The translations under genes and the position numbers were made by a program. Below, piece by piece: positions 16,248 to 26,360 of a stretch of DNA of 64,000 bases; positions within the stretch are counted from its first letter, which is position 1; each line of letters starts with the position of its first letter. The DNA lies in assembly GCA_902826635.1 (NCBI GenBank), contig CADEFQ010000002.1, positions 23,309 to 87,308 on the forward strand, given 5' to 3'. This DNA is from an uncultured Pseudomonadota bacterium (GTDB lineage: Bacteria; Pseudomonadota; Gammaproteobacteria; Steroidobacterales; Steroidobacteraceae). The notes beneath the pieces are model-generated. The model was not told the origin of the DNA. It saw only the letters and a list, made by a program, of their open reading frames with translations, and searched no databases.

Positions 16248-17741
16248 ATGAAAAAACTGATCACCCTCCTCGTCTGCGCCACGGCCCTGTCATTGACGGC
16301 TTGCGCGCCGGAGAAACCCGCATCCACGCGCGTTGCCGACACCGGCGGCTCGCGCAAGGGCGATTTCGGCCCGCCGCAGGGCGAGCCGATCAAGGCGGTG
16401 CTCACGAGCCCGCCGCACGTGCCCCCGCCGACGAACCGCAACTACCCGGCGAAGGTGATCGTCGAGCTCGAAGTGATCGAGAAGGACATGGAGATTGCCG
16501 AAGGCGTTTCCTACACCTTCTGGACTTTCGGCGGCACGGTGCCGGGCAGCTTCATCCGCGTGCGCCAGGGCGACACGGTGGAACTGCACCTGAAGAACCA
16601 TCCGTCGAGCAAGATGCCGCACAACATCGACCTGCACGGCGTGACCGGGCCGGGCGGCGGCGCGGCATCGACGTTCACCGCGCCCGGCCATCGCACCCAG
16701 TTCACCTTCAAGGCGCTGAATCAGGGCCTCTACGTGTATCACTGCGCGACGGCGCCGGTCGGCATGCACGTCGCGAACGGCATGTACGGGCTGATTCTCG
16801 TCGAGCCTCCGGAAGGGATGTCGCCGGTCGATCACGAGTACTACGTGATGCAGGGCGACTTCTACACCGTCGGCAAGTATCGTGAAAAAGGCCACCAGCC
16901 GTTCGACATGCAGAAGGCCATCGACGAGAACCCGACCTACGTGCTGTTCAACGGCGCGGAAACCTCGATGACCGGGCCGAACGCCCTCCAGTCGAAGACC
17001 GGCCAGCACATCCGCATGTACGTCGGCAACGGCGGCCCGAACCTCGTGTCGAGCTTCCACCTGATCGGCGAGATCTTCGACAAGGTGCAGTATGAAGGTG
17101 GCACGCACTTCCAGGAGAACGTGCAGACCACGCTGATTCCGGCCGGTGGCGCCGTCACGGTCGAATACCACACCGAAGTGCCCGGCAGCTACGTGATGGT
17201 CGATCACTCGATCTTCCGCGCTTTCAACAAGGGCGCGCTCGCGATCCTGCAGGTCGAAGGCGCGGAACAGCCGCAGATCTACTCGGGCAAGCAAGTCGAC
17301 GAGATGTACATCGGCGACAAGGTCGTGAGCCTCGCGCCCGTCGCCGTCGCGGCGAGCGCACGCGAAACCGGAACCCTGACGAAGGCGCAGCAGGTCGCGG
17401 CCGGTGGCGTGCTTTTCAAGGGCACCTGTTCGACCTGCCATCAGGACGACGGCGCGGGGTTGCCGAACGTGTTCCCGCCGCTCGCCAAGTCCGACTACCT
17501 GCTGAAGGACCCGAAGCACGCGATTGAAGTCGTGTTGAACGGCCTGACCGGCCCCGTGACCGTCAACGGCAACACCTACAATTCGGTGATGCCGCCGATG
17601 AGCCAGCTGACCGACGACGAAGTCGCGAACATCCTGACCTATGTCCTCAACAGCTGGGGCAACACCGGGCCTGCGATCTCGAAGCAGGAAGTGGCCAAAG
17701 TCCGCGCCACGACCAAGCGCTCCGAAGGCGCCGCGCATTGA
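16248..17741 (+). CDS. nirK: Copper nitrite reductase with C-terminal cytochrome c domain, lipoprotein
   Basis: 497 residues from ATG 16248 (AAGGGA six bases upstream; an ATG six bases earlier is also in frame). A signal peptide ending in a lipobox (LSLTAC) predicts outer-membrane anchoring, as in AniA. Two cupredoxin domains follow. Type 1 copper ligands: H125, C166, H174, M179; type 2: H130, H165, H320; catalytic D128 and H271. A C-terminal cytochrome c domain has C394-S-T-C-H398 and a Met ligand candidate in VMPPMS. The enzyme reduces nitrite to NO, and the tethered heme would supply electrons directly. The norB product removes the NO. It is the third gene of the FNR-box operon, 40 bases after sirB2. 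Confidence 0.95.
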   Translation: MKKLITLLVCATALSLTACAPEKPASTRVADTGGSRKGDFGPPQGEPIKAVLTSPPHVPPPTNRNYPAKVIVELEVIEKDMEIAEGVSYTFWTFGGTVPGSFIRVRQGDTVELHLKNHPSSKMPHNIDLHGVTGPGGGAASTFTAPGHRTQFTFKALNQGLYVYHCATAPVGMHVANGMYGLILVEPPEGMSPVDHEYYVMQGDFYTVGKYREKGHQPFDMQKAIDENPTYVLFNGAETSMTGPNALQSKTGQHIRMYVGNGGPNLVSSFHLIGEIFDKVQYEGGTHFQENVQTTLIPAGGAVTVEYHTEVPGSYVMVDHSIFRAFNKGALAILQVEGAEQPQIYSGKQVDEMYIGDKVVSLAPVAVAASARETGTLTKAQQVAAGGVLFKGTCSTCHQDDGAGLPNVFPPLAKSDYLLKDPKHAIEVVLNGLTGPVTVNGNTYNSVMPPMSQLTDDEVANILTYVLNSWGNTGPAISKQEVAKVRATTKRSEGAAH

Positions 17742-18541
17742 AGCCGCACGCCGCCGCGAAGTTTGCGCGCGCCGCGCTGGCCGGCGCCCTGCTCGCGGCG
17801 GCGCTACCCGCGCTCGCGGTGGACATTCCGGCCGGCCGATTCCGCTCGGTGCTGCCGCCGGCGCAAGGGGTCAAGGAAGTCACCGTCGCGGCGTTCCAGC
17901 TCGATCGCACGCCGGTGACGAACGCCGAGTTCGCCCGCTTCCTGCGCGAACGGCCGGAGTGGCGCCGGGACCGGGTGGCGCGGGTCTTTGCCGACCAGGG
18001 CTATCTCAAGCATTGGCGCACACATGAAGCGCCAGGCGCGGCGCTCTCGCGCCAGCCTGTCGTGCAGGTGAGCTGGTTCGCCGCGAGCGCCTATTGCGAA
18101 TCAAGGGGCGCCCGGCTGCCGACCTGGTACGAATGGGAATACGCCGCCGCCGCAAGCGAAACGCGCCGCGATGGCCGCGACGATCCCGCCTGGAAGCAGC
18201 GTATCCTCGCGTGGTACTCGCGTCCGGCGTCCGCATCGCTGCCCGAGGTCGGCGGCACGCCGGCCAACGCCTACGGCATCCAGGATCTGCACGGCGTTGT
18301 GTGGGAATGGATCGAGGACCTCGGCGCCATGATGATTTCAGGCGACAACCGTGAGCAAGGCGATCCCGACATCATGAAATTCTGCGGCGCGGGCGCGCTC
18401 ACGATGGAAGAGAAGGACAACTACGCCACGCTGATGCGCGTCGCGATGCTCTCTAGCATGCAGGCGAGCTACACCGCGGCGACGATGGGTTTTCGGTGCG
18501 CGACGGACGGCGCGAGGCCGCCCGCAGGAAGTCGGAAATGA
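17738..18541 (+). CDS. nirV: NirV, formylglycine-generating-enzyme-like protein
   Basis: 267 residues from TTG 17738, overlapping the nirK stop by 4 bases. A signal peptide (to about residue 27) precedes an FGE-sulfatase/SUMF1 domain: [45 protein letters not shown] and the terminal MGFRCATDG. NirV proteins are encoded next to nirK in many denitrifiers but their role is unsettled. The paired catalytic cysteines of true formylglycine-generating enzymes appear not to be kept: the region between KFCGAG and GFRCA has no cysteine. It is therefore probably not a formylglycine synthase. Translational coupling to nirK supports a maturation or accessory role. Confidence 0.88.
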   Translation: MKPHAAAKFARAALAGALLAAALPALAVDIPAGRFRSVLPPAQGVKEVTVAAFQLDRTPVTNAEFARFLRERPEWRRDRVARVFADQGYLKHWRTHEAPGAALSRQPVVQVSWFAASAYCESRGARLPTWYEWEYAAAASETRRDGRDDPAWKQRILAWYSRPASASLPEVGGTPANAYGIQDLHGVVWEWIEDLGAMMISGDNREQGDPDIMKFCGAGALTMEEKDNYATLMRVAMLSSMQASYTAATMGFRCATDGARPPAGSRK

Positions 18542-19080
18542 AGTTACTGGCGGCCCTCGCGGCAACCGTCGCATTCTCGGGCGCCGCGCAGGCAGCCGAT
18601 CCGCCGGGCTCGATCTATCACCTCGACGCGGCGCTCACGAACCAGGCGGGCCGGCCGATCGGCCTCGACGTGTATCGCGGCCACCCGGTCGTGGTCACGA
18701 TGTTCTACGCGAGCTGCCCGGCGGCCTGCCCGCTGCTGATCGACACGATCCGCGCGGTCGAGCGCTCGCTCGACCCGAAGACCGCATCCGGGTTGCGCGT
18801 CCTCATGGTATCGGTCGATCCCGAGCGTGATACGCCGACGGCGCTCATCGAGCTCGCGAAGGCCCGCCGCATCGACCTCTCGCGCTGGACGCTCGCGACC
18901 GCCGACGAAGCCACCGTGCGCAAGGTCGCGGCCCTGCTTTCGATCCAGTACCGGCGACTTCCAAGCGGGGAATTCAACCACTCGAGCGTCGTGACCGTGT
19001 TGTCGCGCGACGGTGAAATCGTCCGGCAGAGCTCGCTGATCGGCCGTGTCGACCCCGAGATCGTCACCGCGCTGAAATAG
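18538..19080 (+). CDS. SCO1/SenC family copper chaperone
   Basis: 180 residues from ATG 18538, overlapping the nirV stop (ATGA). A signal peptide (to about residue 20) is followed by a thioredoxin-like fold with the copper/redox motif CPAAC in FYASCPAACPLLID and the conserved histidine in EFNHSSVVTVL. SCO proteins deliver copper to, or reduce cysteines of, copper enzymes. As the last gene of the norB-sirB2-nirK-nirV unit it probably helps metallate NirK. This is a canonical CX3C member, unlike the CX5C SCO protein at 60950-61657. Confidence 0.9.
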   Translation: MKLLAALAATVAFSGAAQAADPPGSIYHLDAALTNQAGRPIGLDVYRGHPVVVTMFYASCPAACPLLIDTIRAVERSLDPKTASGLRVLMVSVDPERDTPTALIELAKARRIDLSRWTLATADEATVRKVAALLSIQYRRLPSGEFNHSSVVTVLSRDGEIVRQSSLIGRVDPEIVTALK

Positions 19081-19141
19081 TCTCCGCGCTCCAATAGCGG
19101 CGGCGCATGGACCGCGGGCGCTCGCCCCCGCAAAATGCGGC

Positions 19142-20170
19142 ATGGTTCGTCCCCTCGTGATGCGATGCGGCGCCTTCGGCGACATGGTGCTCGTCACTAC
19201 GCTCATTCAGCAGTTGCACGCGCGCTTCGGCGCGCCGGTCGACGTAATCGCGTCCGGCGGCTGGGCACGCCCACTCCTTGCGCCGCGGCGAGGTGTCGGC
19301 GAAATCTACACGCTGCGCAGTCGCCGCAAGCCCTTCTGGCTCGACCGCGAGCAACAGCGACTCGTGCAGGCGCTGCAGGCCCGCGGCGCGGGGCCCGCCT
19401 GGTATTGCGACGGCGGCGGACATGGCCGCTCGCTGCTGCGACGGGCAGGCATCACGGACGACCTCGTCTGCGACACGCGCGACCTGCCGTGGCTGCCGGG
19501 CGAGCATTTCGTCGAGCGCTGGCTGCGCATGGCGGCGCTGACACCGCCTGCGCTGCAGCCACCTCCGCCACCGCCGCCCGCACGCGCAGCGAATGCCGAA
19601 CTCGACCTCAGCGCGAGCGAGCAGCTCGCCTGCGAGGCCTGGCTTGCGCGCCGCGGGCTCGCCGGCCGAACGCTCGTGGGCTTCCAGGCCGGCAACAAGC
19701 GCACGATGCGCGGCTTTTTCCGCCGGCGCGCGAGCAATACGAAATACTGGCCCGAATCGCATTGGGGCGAAGTGTTGCGCGGCGTGCGCACGGCGCTGCC
19801 GTCCGCGGCGTTGCTGCTGCTCGGCGTGCGCGAGGAGTACGCGCTCAACGAAGACATCAAGAAGGCCGCCGGAATCGACGACCTGCACAATGTCGCCGAT
19901 GATCTGCCGATTCCCGTGCTGCTGCCCCTGCTCGGTCGATGCCACAGCCTCGTCAGCGTCGATACCGGGCCCGCGCACGTGGCCGCGGCGCTAGGCTGCC
20001 CGACCGTCACGCTGTTCGGAGTCGCGGACCCGAAGCGTTTTCGCCCAGGCGGGGTCGACACGCCGGTGGCGGTGCTGACGGGATCCGTGCACGGGAAGAC
20101 GAACATCCTTGGAATCGCACCGGCCACGGTGCTCGACGCCTGGTGGCGGCTGACGTCGAGCCGCCGATGA
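19142..20170 (+). CDS. Glycosyltransferase family 9 (heptosyltransferase-like)
   Basis: 342 residues. The N-terminal domain begins LVMRCGAFGDMVLVTTLIQQ, and the C-terminal domain has the GT9 hallmark SVDTGPAHVAAALGCPTVTL. GT9 enzymes transfer heptose or related sugars from ADP-sugars to lipopolysaccharide inner core. A proline-rich linker (PPPPPPP at about 140-147) separates the two Rossmann-like domains. The gene lies 61 bases after the SCO gene and ends 15 bases from the convergent purA, so it is probably independent of the denitrification operon. Acceptor specificity cannot be read. Confidence 0.85.
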   Translation: MVRPLVMRCGAFGDMVLVTTLIQQLHARFGAPVDVIASGGWARPLLAPRRGVGEIYTLRSRRKPFWLDREQQRLVQALQARGAGPAWYCDGGGHGRSLLRRAGITDDLVCDTRDLPWLPGEHFVERWLRMAALTPPALQPPPPPPPARAANAELDLSASEQLACEAWLARRGLAGRTLVGFQAGNKRTMRGFFRRRASNTKYWPESHWGEVLRGVRTALPSAALLLLGVREEYALNEDIKKAAGIDDLHNVADDLPIPVLLPLLGRCHSLVSVDTGPAHVAAALGCPTVTLFGVADPKRFRPGGVDTPVAVLTGSVHGKTNILGIAPATVLDAWWRLTSSRR

Positions 20171-20185
20171 CGGCCGCCGCGCGCG

Positions 20186-21481
<1,296 letters not shown>

Positions 21482-21679
21482 CTACGACCGTATCAGGAAA
21501 AGGAGGACGAGACCCGCCAGCATCGTCATGAAGCCGCCGATGCGCAGTTCGTGATCGCCGAGCGCTGCGATGCGCGCCAGCGCCCGCTTCATGCCGGCGG
21601 GATTCGCAAACGGCAGCAGGCCCTCGATCACGAGCAGCAGCGCCAGCGCGCCCAGCAGGTCGGCCCAGTCGAGCGGCAT
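21482..21679 (-). CDS. DUF2065 family small membrane protein (YjeT-like)
   Basis: 65 residues with two hydrophobic helices (about 7-24 and 46-63) separated by an NPAGMKRALARIA loop. This is the DUF2065/YjeT family, routinely found between hflC and purA. Function is unknown; conservation of the position suggests a link to the HflKC membrane complex. It is separated from hflC by 4 bases and from purA by 3. Confidence 0.9.
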   Translation of the reverse strand: MPLDWADLLGALALLLVIEGLLPFANPAGMKRALARIAALGDHELRIGGFMTMLAGLVLLFLIRS

Positions 21680-21683
21680 CGGC

Positions 21684-22559
21684 CTAGCGGCCGCCCGGCG
21701 CCGGATTCTTGAAGTACTTGAAGAACTCGCTGTCGGGGCTCACCACGAGTACGTCGCCTTCCTTGCCGATCGAGGTGCGATAGGCCTGCAAACTGCGGTA
21801 GAAGGCATAGAACTCGGGATTGCGCTCATAGGCCTTCGCGTAAGTTGCGGCCGCAACCGCATCGCCTTCGCCGCGAACGCGCAACGCATCACGCGCGGCG
21901 GACGACAGGATCTCGGTGCGCTTGCGGTCGGCCTCTGCCTTGATGCGCTGGCTGTCCTTCTCGCCCTCGCCGCGCAGCTGCCGCGCCTGCCGTTCGAAGT
22001 TCTGTTTCATCGTCTCGTAGACGCGCGCCGCGACGTCGTCCGGCAGGTCGATGCGCTGCAGGCGCACGTCGATCAATTCGATGCCGAACTCGTCCACGGA
22101 CTTGCTCGCGCGACCGATCATCTCGCCCGTCACGGCCGCACGGTCGGCGGTCACGACTTCGCGCAGCGTGCGCTGGGCGACCGCGTTCTTGATGCCGTCC
22201 TTGACGATGTCCGCCAGGCGCTGGCCCGCCGCCTCCTCGTTGCCGCCGGTGGCACGGAAATACTTGGCCGCGTCCGCTACCCGCCAGTTGACGTAGAAAT
22301 CGACCAGCAGCCCGCGGTTCTCGTTCGTGAGGAAAGTCTCGCCCGCATAGTTCTGCGTGACGACGCGACGCTCGAAGCGCGCGACCTGGTCGACGAACGG
22401 CCATTTCAGATGCAGGCCCGGGCCGTAGTCGACGCCCTGGATCTCGCCGAACTGGGTACGGATCGCGAGCTGCGTCTGCTGCACGGTAAAGAGCGACGAC
22501 GAGGCGATGACCAGCACCGCCACGATGGCGAGGACGAACGGCATGGCGCGCGAGGGCAT
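21684..22559 (-). CDS. hflC: HflC, SPFH-domain modulator of FtsH protease
   Basis: 291 residues. An N-terminal membrane helix (about 5-22) is followed by a periplasmic SPFH/band-7 domain (DYGPGLHLKWPFVDQVARFE) and a helical segment rich in Glu, Arg and Ala (DRKRTEILSSAARDALRVRG). HflC and HflK form a large ring around the FtsH protease and modulate membrane protein turnover. The start codon overlaps the hflK stop by one base, giving tight coupling. Confidence 0.95.
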   Translation of the reverse strand: MPSRAMPFVLAIVAVLVIASSSLFTVQQTQLAIRTQFGEIQGVDYGPGLHLKWPFVDQVARFERRVVTQNYAGETFLTNENRGLLVDFYVNWRVADAAKYFRATGGNEEAAGQRLADIVKDGIKNAVAQRTLREVVTADRAAVTGEMIGRASKSVDEFGIELIDVRLQRIDLPDDVAARVYETMKQNFERQARQLRGEGEKDSQRIKAEADRKRTEILSSAARDALRVRGEGDAVAAATYAKAYERNPEFYAFYRSLQAYRTSIGKEGDVLVVSPDSEFFKYFKNPAPGGR

Positions 22560-23653
22560 CAGCGCTCTCCCCGCTGGCGACCGTCGACGGTGACCGTTTC
22601 AGGCTCGGGCGCGGCCGCGCCGGGTCGGGACGCAGCGCCGGCGTCGGCGTCGCGCGCCCGGCCTTCGGTCAACTTGTCGAGCGGCAGGTAGATGAGATTC
22701 CCGCCGGCCGCCTTCGAATCGATCACCACTTTCTTCGAGCCCTTCAGCACGCCTTCGATCGTGTCGAGGTACATGCGTTCGCGCGTGACGCGCGGTGACG
22801 CCTCATACGCCTGGCGCACCTGGTTGAAGCGCGCCGCTTCACCTTCGGCGAGCGCGGTGACCTGGGCCTTGTAGGCCTCGGCGTCCTGGATCTGCCGGGA
22901 GGCGGCGCCCTCGGCCACCGGAATGATCCCGCTCTGGTAAGTCTCGGCTTCCTTCTGCAGGCGCTCGCGATCGGCGATCGCCTTGTTGGCGTCGCGCTGC
23001 GCAGGCACCACGGCTTCGGGCACCTGCACTTCGGTCAGGTTGACGCTCGTGACGCGGATGCCGGTGCCGTAGGTATCGAGCGTGCGCTGGATCAGTTCCT
23101 TCGTGCGGTCCGTGACCTGCTGGCGCGCCGACACGAGTATCGCCTCGAGATCGCCACGCCCGACGATTTCGCGGATCGCGCTCTCGCTCACTGCACGCAG
23201 CGACGATTCCGGATCGCGCACGCCGAACAGCACCTTCACCGGGTCGCTGAACTGGTATTGCACGGCCAGCGTGAGGTTGACGAGGTTCACGTCCGCGGTG
23301 AGCACGCGCGATTCGTACTTGACGCTGTTGACCGCCGAGACGTTCACCTTGGTGATCGTCTCGACGCCGCGCAGCCGCCAGCCCCAGCCCGGTTCGCGAA
23401 CGGCGACGAACTTGCCGAACCGCTGCAGCACGCCGCGTTCGGCGGGATTGACCTGGTAGAAGCCGGAGAGCAGCCAGCCGACGATGACCACTGCGAGCAG
23501 CAGCAACGGTGACAGCCCGTTTTTCGAGCCGCCGGCGCCACCGAAGAAGGCCTCGAAGCGCCGCTGCCAATCCTTGAGGGCCTGATCGACGCCGTCGGCG
23601 CCGGGTTTGCGACCCCAGGGATTCTGCTGACCGCCAGGTTGATTCCAAGCCAT
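22559..23653 (-). CDS. hflK: HflK, SPFH-domain modulator of FtsH protease
   Basis: 364 residues. A Gly/Pro/Gln-rich N-terminus (MAWNQPGGQQNPWGRKPG) precedes one membrane helix (about 48-66) and the SPFH domain (YQVNPAERGVLQRFGKF and DVNLVNLTLAVQYQFSDP). The C-terminal tail is short and hydrophilic. It partners with HflC to control access to FtsH. It follows hflX with a 3-base gap. Confidence 0.95.
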   Translation of the reverse strand: MAWNQPGGQQNPWGRKPGADGVDQALKDWQRRFEAFFGGAGGSKNGLSPLLLLAVVIVGWLLSGFYQVNPAERGVLQRFGKFVAVREPGWGWRLRGVETITKVNVSAVNSVKYESRVLTADVNLVNLTLAVQYQFSDPVKVLFGVRDPESSLRAVSESAIREIVGRGDLEAILVSARQQVTDRTKELIQRTLDTYGTGIRVTSVNLTEVQVPEAVVPAQRDANKAIADRERLQKEAETYQSGIIPVAEGAASRQIQDAEAYKAQVTALAEGEAARFNQVRQAYEASPRVTRERMYLDTIEGVLKGSKKVVIDSKAAGGNLIYLPLDKLTEGRARDADAGAASRPGAAAPEPETVTVDGRQRGER

Positions 23654-23656
23654 GAT

Positions 23657-25012
23657 TTAGCGCAATTCCGCAGTCGCGAGGGGAACGGTAGATTCTATCA
23701 GTCCGGCGAGGTCGGCAGGAACGTTCGCGGCCCGCATGTCCACGGCGACCTGCACGCCCGGCGTACGCGCGAGCACCAGCAGTTCGACATCCGGCAGCTG
23801 CACCGTGAGTTCGCAGCCGCCATCGTCGAGCGCGCGCTCGGCCTGCACGGTGCCCGCGGCGTACAGCCGCGAGCGCAGCGCGCCCTGCCCGGCGGGCAGT
23901 CGCAGCGTCGCGGCGCGCACGCTCCGCGCGAGGCGCTCGGCGACGGCCGTACGCAGCAGCTCGAGGCCGTCGGCGCGCGCGGCGGAAATCCATACGCGCG
24001 CCGACGTGCCGTCCGCTTCGCGCTCGGTGTGCGGAGCCATCTCGAGCCGGTCGATCTTGTTGTAGACGCGGACCTGCGGAATATCGCCCGCACCGATCTC
24101 TTCGAGCACCGCGTTCACTTCGAGGATGTGCTCGTCGCGTCGCGGGTCGCTGGCATCAATCACGTGCAGCAGCAGCGTCGCCTCGCGCGCCTCCGTGAGC
24201 GTCGAGCGGAAGGCGGCGACCAGTTCGTGCGGCAACTCGCGGATGAACCCGACGGTGTCGGCGAACACGCATTCGGTGCCGCCCGGCAGGCGCAAGCGGC
24301 GCACGAGCGGGTCGAGGGTCGCGAAGAGCTGGTCGGCCACATACGCATCGGCGCCCGTCATCGCGCGAAACAGCGTCGACTTGCCTGCGTTGGTGTAGCC
24401 GACGAGCGCGACGGACGGAATCGGGATCTCGGCGCGCGCGCGCCGGCCGGTCTCGCGCTGCAGCTGCAGCTTCTCGAGCCGGCGAGTGAGCACGCGCACC
24501 CGCTGGCCGACGAGCCGGCGGTCGGTCTCGAGCTGCGTTTCGCCCGGCCCACGCAGGCCGATGCCGCCGCCGCGCTGGCGCTCGAGGTGGGTCCAGCCGC
24601 GCACGAGGCGGGTCGCGATGTGCTTCAGCTGCGCGAGCTCGACCTGCAACTTGCCCTCGTGGCTGCGCGCGCGCTGCGCGAAGATGTCGAGGATGAGCCC
24701 GTTCCGGTCGAGCACGCGCCGACCGATCAGCTTCTCGAGATTGCGTTCCTGGCTCGGCGAGAGTGCGTGATCGACGAGAATCACGTCGGCCGTGTGCAAC
24801 TCGGCCGCTACGCGGATTTCCTCGGCTTTGCCGCTGCCGACGAAGTAGCGCGGATCGGGACGCTCGCGGCGACCCGTGATCGTCACCACCGGCTGCGCGC
24901 CCGCGGAGTTCGCGAGCTGCGTGAATTCCTCGATGTCTTCCGGGTCGGCGGGTGCACCCAACCCGAGGCGCACGAGCACCGCACGTTCACCGGTGCGTGG
25001 GCGCTCGAACAT
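23657..25012 (-). CDS. hflX: Ribosome-associated GTPase HflX
   Basis: 451 residues. The N-terminal HflX domain (about 10-190; GSGKAEEIRVAAE and DRNGLILDIFAQRARSHEGK) is followed by a G domain with P-loop GYTNAGKSTLF, DTVGFIRELPHELVAAF and the NKID base motif. HflX splits or rescues stalled ribosomes, notably under heat stress. The C-terminal domain (about 360-450) is complete. The ATG overlaps the hfq stop codon by one base. Confidence 0.95.
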   Translation of the reverse strand: MFERPRTGERAVLVRLGLGAPADPEDIEEFTQLANSAGAQPVVTITGRRERPDPRYFVGSGKAEEIRVAAELHTADVILVDHALSPSQERNLEKLIGRRVLDRNGLILDIFAQRARSHEGKLQVELAQLKHIATRLVRGWTHLERQRGGGIGLRGPGETQLETDRRLVGQRVRVLTRRLEKLQLQRETGRRARAEIPIPSVALVGYTNAGKSTLFRAMTGADAYVADQLFATLDPLVRRLRLPGGTECVFADTVGFIRELPHELVAAFRSTLTEAREATLLLHVIDASDPRRDEHILEVNAVLEEIGAGDIPQVRVYNKIDRLEMAPHTEREADGTSARVWISAARADGLELLRTAVAERLARSVRAATLRLPAGQGALRSRLYAAGTVQAERALDDGGCELTVQLPDVELLVLARTPGVQVAVDMRAANVPADLAGLIESTVPLATAELR

Positions 25013-25269
25013 TACTCCGCTTGCGGCTCCACGGCGGCGCCCGCCTCATCGGCGGAGGGCACGCGGACATTGCGCGCCGGAACGACGGTCGAGATGGCGT
25101 GCTTGTACACCATCTGGCTCACGCTGTTCTTCAGCAGCACGACGAACTGATCGAAGGAATCGATCTGGCCCTGAAGCTTGATCCCGTTGACGAGGTAGAT
25201 CGATACCGGGATGTGCTCTTTGCGCAGGGCGTTCAGGAAGGGGTCTTGCAGTGATTGACCTTTGGCCAT
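25012..25269 (-). CDS. hfq: RNA chaperone Hfq
   Basis: 85 residues from the ATG preceded by AAGGAGA. Sm1 ([19 protein letters not shown]) and Sm2 with [17 protein letters not shown] are canonical. The C-terminal tail is short (about 17 residues, acidic and alanine-rich). Hfq hexamers pair small RNAs with messages. An in-frame upstream ATG would add 28 residues and can be dismissed because the ribosome binding site marks the true start. Confidence 0.97.
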   Translation of the reverse strand: MAKGQSLQDPFLNALRKEHIPVSIYLVNGIKLQGQIDSFDQFVVLLKNSVSQMVYKHAISTVVPARNVRVPSADEAGAAVEPQAE

Positions 25270-25355
25270 GAGGTTCTCCTTGTTTTCGGATCTGGTGCAA
25301 GCGATGAAGGCCGTGACGACGCCTTCCGTAGCGAACAGCAGTGTGGCCAGCAAGC

Positions 25356-25375
25356 TGCCTCAAACTTTCGAGGCA
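25356..25375 (-). promoter_or_regulatory. Hairpin in the hfq 5' leader
   Basis: TGCCTC and GAGGCA arms enclose an 8-base loop whose ends can pair further. It lies 87 bases before the hfq start inside the 119-base miaA-hfq gap and is not followed by a T-run, so it does not look like a terminator. hfq leaders are autoregulated in E. coli; a similar role here is inference. Confidence 0.35.
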
Positions 25376-25387
25376 TAAGTGCGACGC

Positions 25388-25396
25388 ATCATACCA
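25388..25396 (-). promoter_or_regulatory. Extended -10 promoter of hfq
   Basis: On the minus strand TGGTATGAT gives an extended -10 (TGn plus TATGAT) that overlaps the miaA stop codon. The start of transcription would be near 25381, giving a leader of about 112 bases carrying the hairpin at 25356-25375. Confidence 0.4.
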
Positions 25397-26360
25397 CAGG
25401 GGGGCGCCAGGCCAGCGCCACCCGTGCAGCCCAATCCTCACCGGCGCCGGGTGCGCGCGGGTCTATTTTTTCCAACGATAACGAGGACTTGAGCCACGTT
25501 AGCTGCCTCTTGGCCAACTGTCGCGTCGCGGCAATCGCGCGCTCGCCCGCCTCCTCGAGACCGTAGTCGCCCGCAAGGTGGCGCCACAGCTGGCGGTACC
25601 CGACCGCACGGATCGCGGGATGCTCGGCAGTGAGGTCGGCGCGCGCATACAGCGCGCGCACTTCGTCCAGGAATCCGGCCGCCATCATCGCTTCGAAGCG
25701 GCGCGCGATCCGCGCGTGCAGCGCCGCCCGATCGGCGGGCACCAGCGCCGCGGCGCGAAATTCGAACTCACTCGCGACGACTTCGGCCGACGACTGCCAG
25801 GAGGAAATCGGCGCGCCGGTCGCGTAGTACACCTCGAGCGCGCGCTGGATACGCTGTCGATCGTGCGCATGGATGCGAGCCGCAGCCACCGGATCGACGC
25901 GCGCGAGCTCCGCGTGCAGCGAAGCCCACCCGTCGCGCGCCGCACGCGCGTCGATCGCCGCGCGAATGTCGGCTTGCGCCTTCGGCAGCGGGGCCATGCC
26001 CTGCAGCAACGCGCGCACGTACAGCATCGTGCCGCCGACGACGACCGGCAAACGGCCGCGCGCGTGGATCGCGCGCAGGGTCGCCGTCGCATCGGTGACG
26101 AACTCACCGGCGGAATAGCTTTCCGCCGCATCGCGCAGGTCGAGCAGGTGGTGAGGAATGCGCGCACGCGTCGCGGCGTCGGGCTTTGCGGTGCCGATGT
26201 CGAGCCCGCGATACACCTGCGCGGAATCGCAGCTCACGATCTCGATCGGGAGCCGCTCGCCGAGCGTCAGCGCCCAATCGCTCTTGCCGATGCCGGTGGG
26301 CCCGGTGAGGACGATCACCGTCGCGGCGCGTCCCTCGCCGCGCTGCCCTTCAGCGACCAC
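25389..26360 (-). CDS. miaA: tRNA dimethylallyltransferase
   Basis: About 323 residues from GTG 26360, which overlaps the end of mutL by 11 bases; GTG 26318 is an alternative start 14 codons later, preceded by GAGGGA. The reading frame extends further upstream but that part is antisense-like and without family similarity. Markers are the P-loop GPTGIGKSDWAL, CDSAQVYRGLDIGTAKP, GGTMLYVRALLQG and the C-terminal KRQLTWLKS. MiaA adds a dimethylallyl group to A37 of tRNAs that read U-starting codons. The mutL-miaA-hfq order is the usual one. Confidence 0.93.
   Translation of the reverse strand: MVAEGQRGEGRAATVIVLTGPTGIGKSDWALTLGERLPIEIVSCDSAQVYRGLDIGTAKPDAATRARIPHHLLDLRDAAESYSAGEFVTDATATLRAIHARGRLPVVVGGTMLYVRALLQGMAPLPKAQADIRAAIDARAARDGWASLHAELARVDPVAAARIHAHDRQRIQRALEVYYATGAPISSWQSSAEVVASEFEFRAAALVPADRAALHARIARRFEAMMAAGFLDEVRALYARADLTAEHPAIRAVGYRQLWRHLAGDYGLEEAGERAIAATRQLAKRQLTWLKSSLSLEKIDPRAPGAGEDWAARVALAWRPPVV

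Noticed and set aside
19081..19141. GCGGG/CCCGC hairpin as terminator of the nir-nor operon
   Set aside because: A weak stem is possible but there is no T-run on the plus strand.
23654..25012. A large protein in the opposite strand covering hflX
   Set aside because: Arg/Ala/Glu/His-rich and without motifs; hflX is unambiguous on the minus strand.
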